Of a stretch of 64,000 bases of DNA, positions 47,830-59,951 are shown one piece after another. A model generated the notes under the pieces. It did not search any database, had not been told where the DNA came from, and worked only from the letters and a program-made list of their open reading frames with translations. A program made the translations under genes and the position numbers. This DNA is from Cryptomeria japonica (Eukaryota; Streptophyta; Pinopsida; Cupressales; Cupressaceae). The DNA lies in NCBI RefSeq assembly GCF_030272615.1, contig NC_081413.1, forward strand, positions 557,157,136 through 557,221,135, read 5' to 3'. The number at the start of each line of letters is the position of its first letter. Positions within the stretch are counted from its first letter, which is position 1.

Positions 47830-49480
47830 GCAAGAAGTCCCACGACTCACAAACAAGCATACATACCCCCAAAGTTGGATCAGACACATTACTGATCCTC
47901 TCTTCATTCATAGCTTGGGCATGTGGCTCTGCAACTTCATGCTTGGCCCCAATCATAGAGAGATATCTGATTGAGTAGCCTCTTGATATGCCAAAATTTC
48001 AACCTTCCCCATTGGCTTGCTTAGGTTCAACTGTCTCCTCCACCAAAATATGATCATGTTGACCAAATTTATCCCATCCCAGGTGCATGAACTCATCTTT
48101 AAGGTTGGAACAAAAAGAGTCAATGATATTTGAATACATGTGATCATTCATATCATGATCGGCCCTCACATGTTCTACTTCACCTCATAGTTTTGAAAAT
48201 AAATAAAAAAGAATTTATATCTTTATCAATGATTTATGATCTGTGTTCTTGTTCACCTTGAACAACAACCTCCTACAAGTCATCCTCTTGACTCTCTAAA
48301 ACTTGAGATTCCTCACTTGTTTTCTCCTAGACTTGCACTTGACATGGTTGCAACATGTCCAAATTTGAACAAAAACCTTCCAAATCATCCCAAATTGATT
48401 TTTCTTTCAACTCCTCCTCACTCTTAAAACACAAGGGATTGGTTTGGTTGTTGTTGCAACTCTCTTAAGGCACTAAAAAAATGGGAATGGGAGCATAACT
48501 GATTTCTCCCAACATCCCATAGTCACTAGGACTAACTTCTTCAAGTGTAAGCCCCTCCTGTAGAGAATACATCATTGGCTTAGATGAAGGAAGAACCTCT
48601 TCATCCTCGATGAAGGAGGGAAGATGATCAACACTGATCAAATCTTCTTTCTTGGTGTCAAAATGTTGTAACATGTCCTCTTTTTGCTCTTCCAACACCT
48701 CAAGCTCCACCATGGGATTTTCTTTAGCAGCAAACTACTCGGTTTATTGATAGGGAGGATGAGCTCCATTTGACCTCCACACAACAGGTTCATCTTTGCA
48801 GAGGTAGATCTCAATAGGGCTAGAGAAGTGAAGGGGTAGAATAATAGGCACTTGCACCTCCATAGCTGGCATCACAAAGAAACTTGGGATATTGAAGTTA
48901 GATCTCTCTTGGATAAGCTCAGTGTAAGGGTGGATCTTCTCAAGGATAGGCTCCTCTTTAGGCTTGATAGATTTGTCCTGTTAGAAGCTTGAAAACCTTC
49001 TTTTAAGGGGGATAGGAATATAACCATCTACCTACATGGTTTTGATCTCTTGGGCCACCAATTTTCTGATCTATTCCTCCCTTGCAGAAGCAAGACACTC
49101 TACAAGAAAGGCCTCATGTTTTTGTTGCTATAGTTGAGCTTGATAAGCAATCTTCTCTTGTTGTTGTTGTTGGTAAAAATCCTCCTCTTGTTGTTGCTCC
49201 CCAAACTGTTGTTGCTTGATCTCATCAATTTATTGTCTGAAACTTTGAACCATGATCCTCATTTCAGCAATAAAAGCCCTTTCATCACTTTGGGGTTGAA
49301 TGGGAGGTAGAGAAGGGGTGGGTGGGTGGTAAGCATTAGGGAAATTCCCACATGCTGTTGGAACAAAGCCATTATTTGGAACAAAACTAGAAGCAGACCT
49401 AGTTTGTTCAAGCTAATAGAATGGGGGAGACTGATTGGTATTTTCAAAAAAGGAGGGTGAATAAAAGTTCACCTGTGGTA
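47830..49480 (-). pseudogene. Gag-like or unknown reading frame of the LARD-like element, minus strand
   Basis: On the minus strand a mostly continuous but stop-broken reading contains a Pro-rich start (HPPTPSLPPIQPQSDERAFI, about 49330-49270) and a Gln-rich helix-like segment (FYQQQQQEKIAYQAQL, about 49180-49135). An acidic segment follows (MVELEVLEEQKEDMLQHFDT, from 48713), then TLEEVSPSDYGMLGEI (about 48555-48508). No zinc knuckle, protease, RT or integrase motif is visible. Length and composition suggest a diverged gag or a coat-like protein of a large non-autonomous element. I do not recognise the family. Confidence 0.45.
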
Positions 49481-49793
49481 TGAACTCATTTTTTAAGCAT
49501 GAAGAAATGGATCTTTTTAATAAAAAATGCTTAAAAGGGTAGACTGATAACATGCCATTAACTCACTAAAGTTGCCGGGTGCTTGAAGAAAAGCTGCCTC
49601 TAAATGCTTGAAACTGAAGAACGCGCCAAAACTTCAGGTGATTGAGCTCTGGACTGCTATAACTAGTATATATCTTGTGTAGAGTCGCTAGGTATGTAGG
49701 ATGCTGCCTCCAAAGGCTGAGTTTGCTAATAGACACACCAGCTATCAACAAAAAATGAGAAAGCTTGAACTAGAACTTAGTTTGGTCAGATCC

Positions 49794-50450
49794 ATCGGGC
49801 GTGTCAAAAACTATTGTCACAAAAGTTTTCACCTTTGATGACCAAAGAAACCTTGATCATCAACCTTGTGAAACATGGAAACAACCTCTCAAGTGTGGGA
49901 CCTTGCACTGTTGTGAGGTTGAATCTCCAAATAAGGCTGACTTCCTTACAATCCAATGCAAAGTGTTGGACCAACCCAACACATGAAAGTATAATCTACT
50001 AATTATGACAAGGAAAAGGGAGTAGAGAGAGGGGATACTGGAAAGAACAGGAAATGTGTTTGGACCCAGACTAAAATGATGATCTTCCCTGCCCAGAACT
50101 ACACATAACACTAATAAAACTACCCAAAAGATGCACAGATCTCTATCATAATTAGTCACCTAAGTGTGATTCAACACAATCACCTACAACTAGGGAAAAT
50201 GAGAAGAAGATGCATTCAAACAATGAGGTAAGAGAAAAACACACATTACAAGAACTAAAATTAGGCAAGACAAGTAGATTTCATTAATGTCAAGGCAAGA
50301 CAACATTTACAAGTGCAGAAAATAAACATGAATTCTTTAAAAGAAAAGAGGAGAAGATCCTTGAAACGGGGTACAAAATTATCTTTATAGTTCAAGAATA
50401 ACTCAGAACTGAACTACAATTGGAAACCCTAACCATAACCAGGGTTAGGT
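49794..50450 (-). repeat. LTR, right copy of the LARD-like element, with primer-site-like sequence
   Basis: The direct-repeat partner of 45480-46134 runs from TGTCACAAAA at 49815 and is cut at 50450 by a copia LTR. Immediately to its left, read on the minus strand, TTTTGACACGCCCGATGG (49811-49794) looks like a primer binding site with some G-to-A decay. This places the 5' LTR on the right and the element on the minus strand. The tRNA was not identified. Confidence 0.65.
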
Positions 50451-51599
50451 TGTTGGCAACATAGCAAGAGGAAAACCAAAATAAGGTGTTTCTCTGTAGT
50501 AGTATCTAAAAATATTACAATAGGGAATGCACAAACATTCAAGCACACTGTCTAGAGCTCACAACTCAAAATAACAAAGGGCTACAACCTTGGGAAGGCT
50601 CACTACCTTACAAATATTAGACTATAATCCAGATTACATGAATTGGAAGAATAGCATCTCCAAATGCCTAATTACAGTTTCGGTTAAGCAAACTATTTAC
50701 ACAACAACTCTTCTTTGCTCTTCCACACTTTCAAATGATAGATTAGCTGGTTTGCACATACAATATACTCTTAGACCATAAAAACAACCACAGACACCCA
50801 ACTTACATGATTACATCATCTATTTATACAATTCATCAACCTTACCCTTAAGGTCGGCTCAACACATAAGACCTAATTATAAAATTACATCACACGATAC
50901 ATAAATCTATAACCAGACCAATACAATGTCTGTAAGGACATAGCATGGACCCAAATCAAATCCTCAAACACACAAAACCAACAAATAATTCACCAAGATC
51001 ATGTGCAACACGCTACACCATCAAATATGTTGCATAACACGAAGAATAACACCAAACCAATAAACTCTTCATTAACATGCACCATGATCTATGGGGACCA
51101 CCAAAACGCATAGGACATGATAAGAGAACATCAAGAAGCAACGTGAATTCCACCGCAATCACCACAACAACTCGAATAATAAGATTCATCATTAACACCA
51201 TCATCAGAGATCAAGAACACCAACTGTCAAACTAAAAGATATGCTTACAAAGTTCCAAATCATGAACTATATTATATGAGGACACACATGAATGTCCCAA
51301 ACACTCTTCAAAATCCACAACTCAAGATATCATCATTTCGGAGCAATAAGAATCAAAAACCACAACTCTACAACAAGGAACATTGAAAAACCAATCACCA
51401 TACCATATCACGTAACTCAACCAAATTACCTCATAGCATCATAAAACTCATACTGAATCAACTTGAGATAAGCATTTCAAAACCCAATAAACTACATCAG
51501 CACATCTACAACAAATCACCAAAACCAACTCTCTACAATACACCAATTCTCTGCAATACAGGAATATGTTGACATCAATGACAACAATACATTCCAACA
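50451..51599 (-). repeat. 3' LTR of a minus-strand copia element (1,149 bp)
   Basis: Plus-strand ends are TGTTGGCAAC and CATTCCAACA, a 6-bp inverted pair. To its right a polypurine tract (AAGGGGGAG on the minus strand, about 51618-51628) and then copia RNase H follow, as expected for a 3' LTR on the minus strand. The 5' LTR is not in the window. The left edge lies inside the LARD-like LTR. Confidence 0.75.
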
Positions 51600-52000
51600 A
51601 CTCTAATATACAATAATCTCCCCCTTGGCATTGATGGAAACATATGAAAGTGAAAAACAATCAATGCAAAGAAAGACAACAACTCCAACAATCTCCCCTT
51701 GAGATCATACATACATAGCTCATTTGCAATAGAAAGATAAGACAATTTTTCACATGCATCTCTCCCCCTTTGACAACAATGTGAAAGACAAATATAAAGC
51801 ATTATTCTCTCACTCTGAAAATCTCTCATGCATATCTCCCCATAGAAAGACAATCACCCCCTCTTAGAATAAACTCACAAATTTGAAAAACTAAACCATA
51901 CACTGACTACTTCCTCGGAGCAGCAACATCCACTCATTAATCTGGATAATGGGATAAGACAATGAAGTCCATCGAATCAATGTAGCATAATGAGTCTAGT
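51600..52000 (-). other. Copia 3' untranslated region with several polypurine tracts
   Basis: Between pol and LTR the minus strand has purine runs of the AAGGGG(G)AGA type at about 51618-51628, 51690-51698, 51762-51772, 51838-51844 and 51856-51865. The one nearest the LTR would be the primer for plus-strand synthesis. Two are embedded in similar contexts, suggesting local duplication. Confidence 0.5.
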
Positions 52001-52563
52001 TTACAGCAGGAGGGCAATCACCCCCAACTTCTCTCTCAAATATACAAATGTATCAGTAGGCAAAGGCTTTGTAAATATATTTGCGATATTTTGCTTTGTA
52101 GATACATACTCCAATTCTATTTCTTTCTCATTTATCTTCTCCCTCCATAAACGAAACTTGATAGATGTATGCTTTGTTTTCAAGTGCAATATTGGGTTCT
52201 TAGAAATATTGATAGCACTATAATTTTCGCAATATATAACAGTAGGCTCATGATAAACAACTCTAATATCCTTCAACATATGTTTCATCCAAAGTACCCG
52301 AGTACAATTGGTAGCAGCAACAATGTATTCAACTTCTGCAGTAGATAAAGAAATAGAATCTCGCTTCTTACTTTTCTAGAAAACCAACTTCTTCCCCAAA
52401 AACAATGCTCCACCAGTAGTACTCTTCCAGTCATCAACATCATTTGCCCGATAAGCATCAATATAAGAATTTAAAGTAAAATCATCATCCTTTAGATACC
52501 ACAGACCATAATCAACTGTTCCCTTCGAGTATCTGAATATCCTCTTTATAGCAGTTGTATACA
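52001..52563 (-). pseudogene. Copia RT end and RNase H, minus strand, 5' truncated
   Basis: The minus-strand frames are 52564-52376 (YTTAIKRIFRYSKGTVDYGL, VDDWKSTTGGALFLG) and 52288-52001 (WMKHMLKDI region, YCENYSAINISKNPILHLKT, YVSTKQNIANIFTKPLP, LREKLGV). They are separated by stop codons in the segment that carries the usual AE.EY Glu motif. This is the C-terminal end of a copia polyprotein. The upstream part is cut at about 52556-52563 by the LTR of a Tat-like element. Confidence 0.85.
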
Positions 52564-53701
52564 CCTAAAAATGGTTTGAAGATAATTAGTTAAATAATCA
52601 ATTATTTAATTAATCGCCCTTCCCAATTTAATTGAATTCATTAGCAATTTGATTAAATTATTCCATTCATTTACTTATTAATAAATCTAAGGATTTATTT
52701 AATAGATTCATTTCAATGGTCCCCTTTGATTAATTAATCCTCCTCTTTTAAATTCATTTATTTTAATCCCCTAATTAATTAGAACAAATCAATTTATGAG
52801 TTGTTGAAAGTTAATTAGTCTTTTCCTATTATTTGAATTTTTAAATTCAAATTAGCCACATGTTTCCTAACTTCTAACCACCTAACATAACCATCCCCTA
52901 ACCTAACCCATTCCACCTAACCCTAGGTTTAACTAACCCTATCCTAACCTCCTTATCCTAACCTCCTTTGGTGTGGATATTCTCCCCTCGAGACACATGG
53001 CACTTATGCTACATTTCTCCTCCCTTGGACACTTGTCCTCTTATGATCAAGAATCCTTAATACTTGTCACCCCAGAGATGACAAGTGTCCCTCCCTCCAA
53101 CCTCTTCTCCAACCTCCTCCAATTTCACCCTTGATATCTTTAGACTTAATCTTGACCGTTGATTCCTGCCACCTCACCTCTGGCCTTGGAAATCCTATAA
53201 ATATCCCCCATTTTGGAGCACAAAGGATCCCATCTCCTATCATTTTAGGCATTGTTATTATAGGCACATCCATTTTAGCATATCATTTAAGCATTGTTAT
53301 TATAGGAAATTTCATCTTAGATCTAGCTTAATTTGATCATTTTCTAGCATAATTATTAATTCATGTAGCTTAATCAATCTCTATTCTAGCTTAATTGCAT
53401 CATCATCATAGCTTAATCTTGCGTATCATTAGCTTAATTATACTCTTGAATCAATCTATCATAATCAATCTCATCTAGCTTGCATATCATATCATTTCAA
53501 ATCCTCTGCCTAGGTGTAGTCAAGTCACTGGGATTGCTTATCCTGATCTGAGAGCAAATCCACACTTGCATCTCTTAAGAGGTGGTAGGTTGGTTTATCA
53601 TGGTCTATCTTTAATTTGATTTCAATTTGCTAACCATGCTTGCAATGATCTATTGAGTGTTTGTGTTGCAACTGCAGGTACCCTACTTCACACACACGAC
53701 A
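52556..53701 (+). repeat. 5' LTR of the Tat-like element (about 1,146 bp)
   Basis: It begins TGTATACACC within copia coding sequence and ends CACACACGACA just before the primer site. A stretch rich in CCTAA-type words lies at 52870-52960, and a TATA-like CTATAAATA at about 53195. No second copy is available, so the left edge could shift by a few bases because of the target duplication. Confidence 0.65.
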
Positions 53702-53704
53702 TTT

Positions 53705-53722
53705 TGGTACCCACCATGGGGC
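53705..53722 (+). other. Primer binding site of the Tat-like element
   Basis: TGGTACCCACCATGGGGC lies three bases after the LTR. It resembles the TGGCGCCCACCGTGGGGC-type primer sites of plant Tat elements with a few changes. I do not assign the tRNA. Confidence 0.6.
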
Positions 53723-55733
53723 AGGAAATCTAATTTCTTGGCCTCTCTTATCATCAAATCTTCAATCTCATGGGTTTTTAGTCGAGCCTATTTCAGAATC
53801 TTGTACGAGTACCTCTACAGTACTGTACAAGTTTCTTTGTGCACTCGTACGAGTGTGTGAGAATACTTGTACGAGCAGGTGAGAATACTCATATGAGTTT
53901 CTGCTTCTGTGTTTTTCAAAACAGATTGCATTTTAGGGTTTTTATGCTTCAATTTGGCTATCACTAATGCTAACCATGATCTGTTTATGAGTTTTCTAGC
54001 AGCCTAATTGTTTTTTGTAGGACAATTGTCAAAGATTACACTTGCCAAAGCTTCATTTCATCAAAAACAACATGACTACTAACGTATCTATTTTGCAAGT
54101 TGCATAAGGGAAATCAACAAACCTTTGTGTATTCTTAAGTTTTCTAGGCACACTTATTTTACTAATGGTAAATGAAAATCTTATTTTCTATGCTTGAGAA
54201 GTTGTCTAAAAGGTAGGAGAGTATGCTCTTGTCCATTTGGACAATCATAAATCCTGACCCTCGAAGCACTTCTATGTTCTAGATTTGATTACCTTTAGCG
54301 GGCATGTCATAGTGGAAAAAAGTAATCACCTTGTGAGAATGACCCAAGTGAGTACAACTAGACCTAAGCTTTCCAGCTCACTCTAAAATATAGGCCTCTC
54401 AGTATTAAAGTCTTGGAGGATGGGATTATTTGAGTTTTCTCTTTTGAGATATCTCATATCGTACATTTAGTAGGGCCTCACGGTCTCAATCACTCTTGTA
54501 TGACTACTTTTTGTTTCAATACCCTATTGGGCTATAGGCCTCAATCACGCTTGTGCGACTGCAAGGGGTAATTTCAAATGAAAATCCTTACTACGAACCC
54601 TAAGATAGAAGCGACCTGATTCACCTCCGAAAGAGAGATAATATGTGTGCAAGAGAGAGTAAATCTCCCAAGATACTTGCCATATCATGCCCCCATTAGC
54701 GTTTGGAGTCAAATAATACGACATTGAGAATCCATTGCGTGACACTCAGTGGCCATATTTTGATTAGCTATTGGGTGTGTACCTAAGTTTTCAAGTAAAG
54801 GTTTTCTCTCTCAGCCAACTTCCTTAGGATTTAGCATGTTGTGTTTGAGGTCACTTATCATATCAAGTGTTTGCTGTGTTTTCATCCCTGAAACATAAAA
54901 TTAGACATCTAAAACTGGAAAACATAATCAAAACATCAAACTTCATTGATAAAAAAATTGTCCAAGTAAAATTTTTGTCTCTGTTTTGTCCTTAGTCGTA
55001 CGAGCTTTGTAGTTTGTCATACAAGAAATCTAGTTTATCGTCTGGTTCTATGGGAATCGTCGTACGAGTCAGATTAGCATAAGCTTTTTTGTACAAGTTT
55101 AGGCCTTTGTTGTGTGATATTTCTAGTTTATCGTATGGGTCTGCTTAAATTGTCATCTGGGACTGTGTAAACTATCGTACGAATTTATGTCTTTGTCAGT
55201 CCAGAGCTGTCTTCTTGCATGTCTTTTTTAGATTTGTCATGTTTGCTTGGTCAATTTACAACGACCATAAATACCTAATATCTGTCATTCTGTGCTTAGG
55301 TTGTCTTATTGGTTCTCTCGATCAAGTTATATTATGTCAAATCGTATTCTATAACTAGACACCTCAAGATTTTCAAGTATTCACCTTCAACAAGTTCAAG
55401 ATCTAACATCTCAGAGTGCATTATCACCCTCTTTTATAATCTGATCACTCAAAACATAGTTTCTCATTACGATCTATCATCCTCTATCATGAAACTACAA
55501 CGTTTGGTCAGGATAATTGTGTCCCACATCGTAGGATATATTGTTCCTTGTGGACTTGGTTTTATCAAAATCATCATTATTGCACTCCAAAAATCAAAGA
55601 TCAAAAAACTTGCAAACTTTCAAACACTCGAATTATCTTTTTGTGTCACATCACTCTATCATATCTACATTGACAGTTAGTCACTTATTGAAACAACTTT
55701 TAGACAATCGAATTCATTCACAATATTCAACAC
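53723..55733 (+). other. Leader of the Tat-like element, with CGTACG palindromes
   Basis: No gene. Short palindromic words around GTAC/CGTACG recur in two clusters, 53800-53900 (including the perfect 12-mer ACTCGTACGAGT and the decamer CTCATATGAG) and 55005-55185 (GTCGTACGAG, CGTCGTACGAG, ATCGTACGAA). A long leader between primer site and gag is usual for these elements. Confidence 0.55.
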
Positions 55734-57690
55734 ATGTGTATGACCGTTTTAACTAGAGCGCAGAGACATAAGATCGCAGAAATGGAAACAAAGACATTTG
55801 AAATAGCCAAAGATTATAGGAACATGGAATACCAAAATGAAATACAAGAAGAAGAAATAATAGAACAACATCTCAGAGAAATCAAACAAGATCCTAAATT
55901 CTATAAATTTATGGAGAAAATATTGTAGGGAGAAAAAGAAAAATACTTCCTAAAATTAGCAAAAGTTGGTGCTACACTCCCCCAAGATTTTGATGTGAGA
56001 AAATTAGGACAAAAGAGAAGTGACCCTTCCCATGATAACGAATGACATGAAGAGATTATCAGTCACAAGAAGGACAACACATCAATACTTGATAACACAA
56101 GAACCAACGAGGAAACTTCCATTCCCAAAAAGGATGACGTAGAAATTCTCAACAAAGCTAAATATAATGAGGACACAAGAAAGGGTTGAGATGATACAAG
56201 AAGAGATCAAGATCATACTAAAAAGAAAACTCATGGTTATACAAGAACAAATCATGTTGATAATCATATCACAACTCTTACATAACAAATACAAACACGA
56301 CAAACACAGATTCAAGATATGTAGAGAGGAAATGTTAGAAGATACTCACTTCAAGAAATCTATCCTTACCCATTCGACATAAATCTAAACATGATACCAT
56401 TTCCTACAGGTTGTGAAACTCCTAGATACGATAAATATGATGGAAGCATTGATACCCAGGATCATATACGAGAATTTTGCAAAATGAGTATGGAGTTTGT
56501 ACACGAGGATACCTACTTGATGAGATTATTTCCAAAAAGCTTAAGTGGACTAGCTATGGAATGGTTCTCCAAAGTTCTACCTGGAATGAGATCATTCTTA
56601 GAATTGGTGGATAAGTTTGTTTCACAATACTCTTACAACATACAACATGAAGTCACAATGCCAGACCTATGTAATGCTAAACAAAAGAGTGGAGAACCTT
56701 TCATGACATTTCTATAGAGATGGAAGCGGTTAGCTTCAGGATATCCTCGTATGGTGCCAAAATATGAGAAAATGGACATATTTATTGACAATCTAAATGA
56801 TAAAATGAGTTATCATCTAAAAATGCAAGGACATCAAAATTTTGGAAAGATGATTGATAATGAAATCAGAGTGGAGGAAGCCATGGTAAAGAAGGGTGAG
56901 TTGAAGCTATACAAAGAAGGAGTTCATCCTCCTAACAACAACAACAATGATAAGCAAAATTATGGAATAAAAATCATAATTTTGTCAATGATGGAATAGT
57001 AGATAACAACAATGTAAAACCAAAGCAATTGGTTTTCAATCTATCTAGTCACTCAGCAGTGGCTCAACAAAACAACAATCACCAAAAATCAACATTCAAC
57101 AATTTATTTCAAAGGAAATTTACAAACATTGGTGAACCACTTAGATCTGCATTAAAGACATATCTTGCAAACAAATTGATTATTTGCCAGAAGGAAGAGA
57201 CTATGAACCTCAAGTAAAACCCTCTTAGTGGAATGACAACCATTATTATGATTTCCATTGAAACAAAGAACACCACACGAATAATTGTCAGCGATTGAAA
57301 CATGTCATCCAAGATTTGATTGATAATGGAGTGATAACCGTGGATGGACATACGACAAATGAATCTCATACAACTTTCAAAACTCCACTTCGTAACTATG
57401 AGAAGGGTGAATCATCAGCAAAACATAATGGTAAATGTAAAGCAAAGGTGAATTATGCTCATGCATATGATAATGTAGTAAATGTGATTGTAGTTAAAGA
57501 AAAGAAACATCAAGAACCTGATCATGTTATCACAAGAAGCAAAGCTAAAGTTCTTTTGTCGGGTCCTACAACAAATATGTCATCCACTGCAAAACAATAC
57601 AGTCTAGTGGATCAATTACAAAAAAATTCTTGCGCAAATATCAATTTTAAAACTTTTAAAGCTTTCAACTGCACACAAAGAAATTCTTGA
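55734..57690 (+). pseudogene. Tat-like gag with zinc-finger segment, broken
   Basis: The N-terminus (55734-55928) is charged and helix-like (EEEIIEQHLREIKQDPKFYK) and stops at TAG. A broken Lys/Ile-rich segment follows (56167-56382). The capsid core is at 56391-56717 (PRYDKYDGSIDTQDHIREFC, LSGLAMEWFSKVLPGMRSF, QYSYNIQHEVTMPDLCNAKQ), continuing after a TAG at 56751-56999 (YEKMDIFIDNLNDKMSYHLK). Near 57255-57330 the reading H..KEHHTNNCQRLKHVIQDL is the degenerate His/Cys finger of this group, and a Lys-rich tail runs to 57690. At least four stops or shifts interrupt it. Confidence 0.85.
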
Positions 57691-57828
57691 AAGATCATTA
57701 GTAGATACAACTGTGTCCAAAGATCTTGACATAGATCAATTCAAAACCATGGTGGGACATCTCACAACCCCTCATTTCTTATCATTCATCGAAGAAGACG
57801 ACATGTCCTTACACATCCCCATAATGCT

Positions 57829-58200
57829 CGCTTGCATATTGAAGTCCTCATTCATAAGACGTGTGTTAAACATATCCTAATAGATGGCAGAGCTAGCTTA
57901 AACATTTGCTCATTAAGTCTTGTTTGTGCTCTAGGTTATTCAAAAGATGCAGTTGATCCCCAGAAAAATATCACTATCAAAGCATATGATGAAGAAGAGC
58001 GTTCCTCTAAAGGAATTGTGATATTACCCATCAGAGTAGGACCTTTGCAGAAAGACACATCATGCTAAGTTCTAGACTTGGATTTATCATACAACATACT
58101 CTTGGGAAAACTCTGGATACATGACATACAAGTTGCTCCATAAACATATCATCAGTGCCTAAAATTTCCCTACAATGGGCAGGAAATCATGATCTCAGCA
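57829..58200 (+). pseudogene. Tat-like aspartic protease, altered active site
   Basis: The reading VKHILIDGRASLNICSLSLV (about 57868-57927) aligns with the LIDGGASLNI active-site block of Tat/Athila proteases, but the Gly after Asp-Gly is Arg. IRVGP marks the end of the first half. After a stop at 58066-58068 the frame continues with LDLDLSYNILLGKLWIHDIQ and LKFPYNGQE, the conserved second half. It would have processed the polyprotein. Confidence 0.78.
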
Positions 58201-58518
58201 AATTCAAATCCATTCTAGTACTATAGTAATCTAAAACCAACTCAAGAAGTCATTATTCCTCATAATAGGGATGCTTCATCTTCAAACACACAATCCAAAG
58301 AAAAATCATTTGCCTCAATTTTGTCAAGTATGGAAAAACAAATGTAGCTAAGAGATCAATGGAATGAAGAATACTCAATATCACAACTACCATTTTCTCC
58401 TAAATCCTATGCAAAACCATCAAACTCTAAACAACAACCAACTATGAAACATCTTCCAATATTTGATGGAGCATTTGTTAGTGTTGGGACCCTATTAGAG
58501 GAAATATAAGACAATGAT

Positions 58519-58761
58519 GTGCTACAGTGGCTATACAGAGATGAAGAAGTCCAACAAAAGATCAACAATGCCATAATACCTACTGAAAAATATAGAAAAG
58601 GATTTAACATTCTTCAAAAAATGGGATACACTGGAACAGGTCCTGTAGGAAAACGAAAAGAAGGTATCTCAGAACCTATCCAACCATCATACTCAGTAGG
58701 CCATAGACAAATCGGGCTCAGGGTATGGACATTTTACTCTATCAAAGGATACATCTTTTAG
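58519..58761 (+). pseudogene. G-patch-like domain between protease and RT
   Basis: The frame contains KGFNILQKMGYTGTGPVGKR and KEGISEPI, matching the glycine-patch pattern (G..lL.KMGy..G.GLGk..qGi.epi) with Pro-Val in place of the usual Gly-Leu. G-patch domains bind nucleic acid or activate DEAH helicases in cellular proteins. The preceding residues (WLYRDEEVQQKINNA) form a linker. It is followed by a stop and an acidic spacer. In this element it sits between protease and RT. Confidence 0.7.
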
Positions 58762-59950
58762 CCAACAATAAGAGGAATATGAAAACATACAAGAACAACT
58801 TGCAATTGAAAGGGAATAAACATCTGCCAAGCAACAAGCACAAACAAACATGAAATGAAAAAGAAGCAAGCTCCTAACCAACAAGAAAAACAAACTAATG
58901 GCACCTCCCAAGCAACATTAACTCTCAATAAAAAAAAAAAAGAGAAGCTAATACGAATCATGAAGAGTTGATAGCAAGGTTGACATAACTCAATCTCAAC
59001 CCAGAAGTAGCTGAATATGAGAGACGAAAAGATATAGCGAGAAGAATAGAAGAAACAAATAAAACGCTATATGAACAAATCTGTAGATTGCAAGTTGCAA
59101 GTGAGACAGATTCTAATGAATGGGAATGTGATTCCTATTATTATGAAGAACCAGCTGAAGAAAATTGCTTTGAAGAAGATGTAGAAGTCGATGTAGTTCA
59201 TACGTATGTAGGGAAAACATTAGGAACTAGCCCACTTGAATTAGAATCACATTCAGCTGACTTGGAATTAATCGAGGATGATCAAAAGCTCCTTGTGCAA
59301 GGTCATTTTGATGAGAGTACCATTCTAGACATTGACATACATATCAAAAACTTTGACAGTCTATCATGACCCTAAATGCCCTCGAAGCATCTCAACCTGA
59401 ACCCCTTACCTCTAATCCACCCTGAACTTATTGATTGGAAAAATGAAAGACATACTGCCATTGATACCTTTCCTAATGACCATGCCATATCCTTATATCT
59501 TAATGCAATTGAACCCGCAATAACTTTCATCGGGAATTTCAACAACATATCTTCTAGTTAAGTGGGTGCCAAATCTCCCAATCATAGAAATGAAAATGAA
59601 GAAAACAATATCAGGTCTTTGTAGAAATGAAAATGAAGAAAACAATATCAAGTCTAATTCTAAAAACCATTCATTGGCAACATTAGAATGCGAAAAAAGT
59701 AAAAAGAAAGGACGCATCTAATGGTGAAAACCTCCTCAAGGCGTCGGAAGATGGGAGATTTGACACCTTACCTGAGCACTATCAAGAAAGGTCATCCATT
59801 TTGATTGAACCAACAAAGGCAATTAACATCGGCACAAACAGAGAAACCAAAGATTCTACATCCAACAACTTCTCTATCAGAGCAAGAAATGCAACAATAT
59901 ATAGAATTCTTCAATCAATACCAAATCAATTTTCCCTGATCATATGCAGA
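58762..59950 (+). pseudogene. Acidic spacer between G-patch and RT
   Basis: Short coding-like pieces occur: 59088-59369 (EWECDSYYYEEPAEENCFEE, then DLELIEDDQKLLVQG) and 59376-59561 (HPELIDWKNERHTAIDTFPN). The N-lobe of RT normally follows such an acidic stretch in Tat-like elements. No catalytic motif lies here. Confidence 0.5.
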
Positions 59951-59951
59951 C

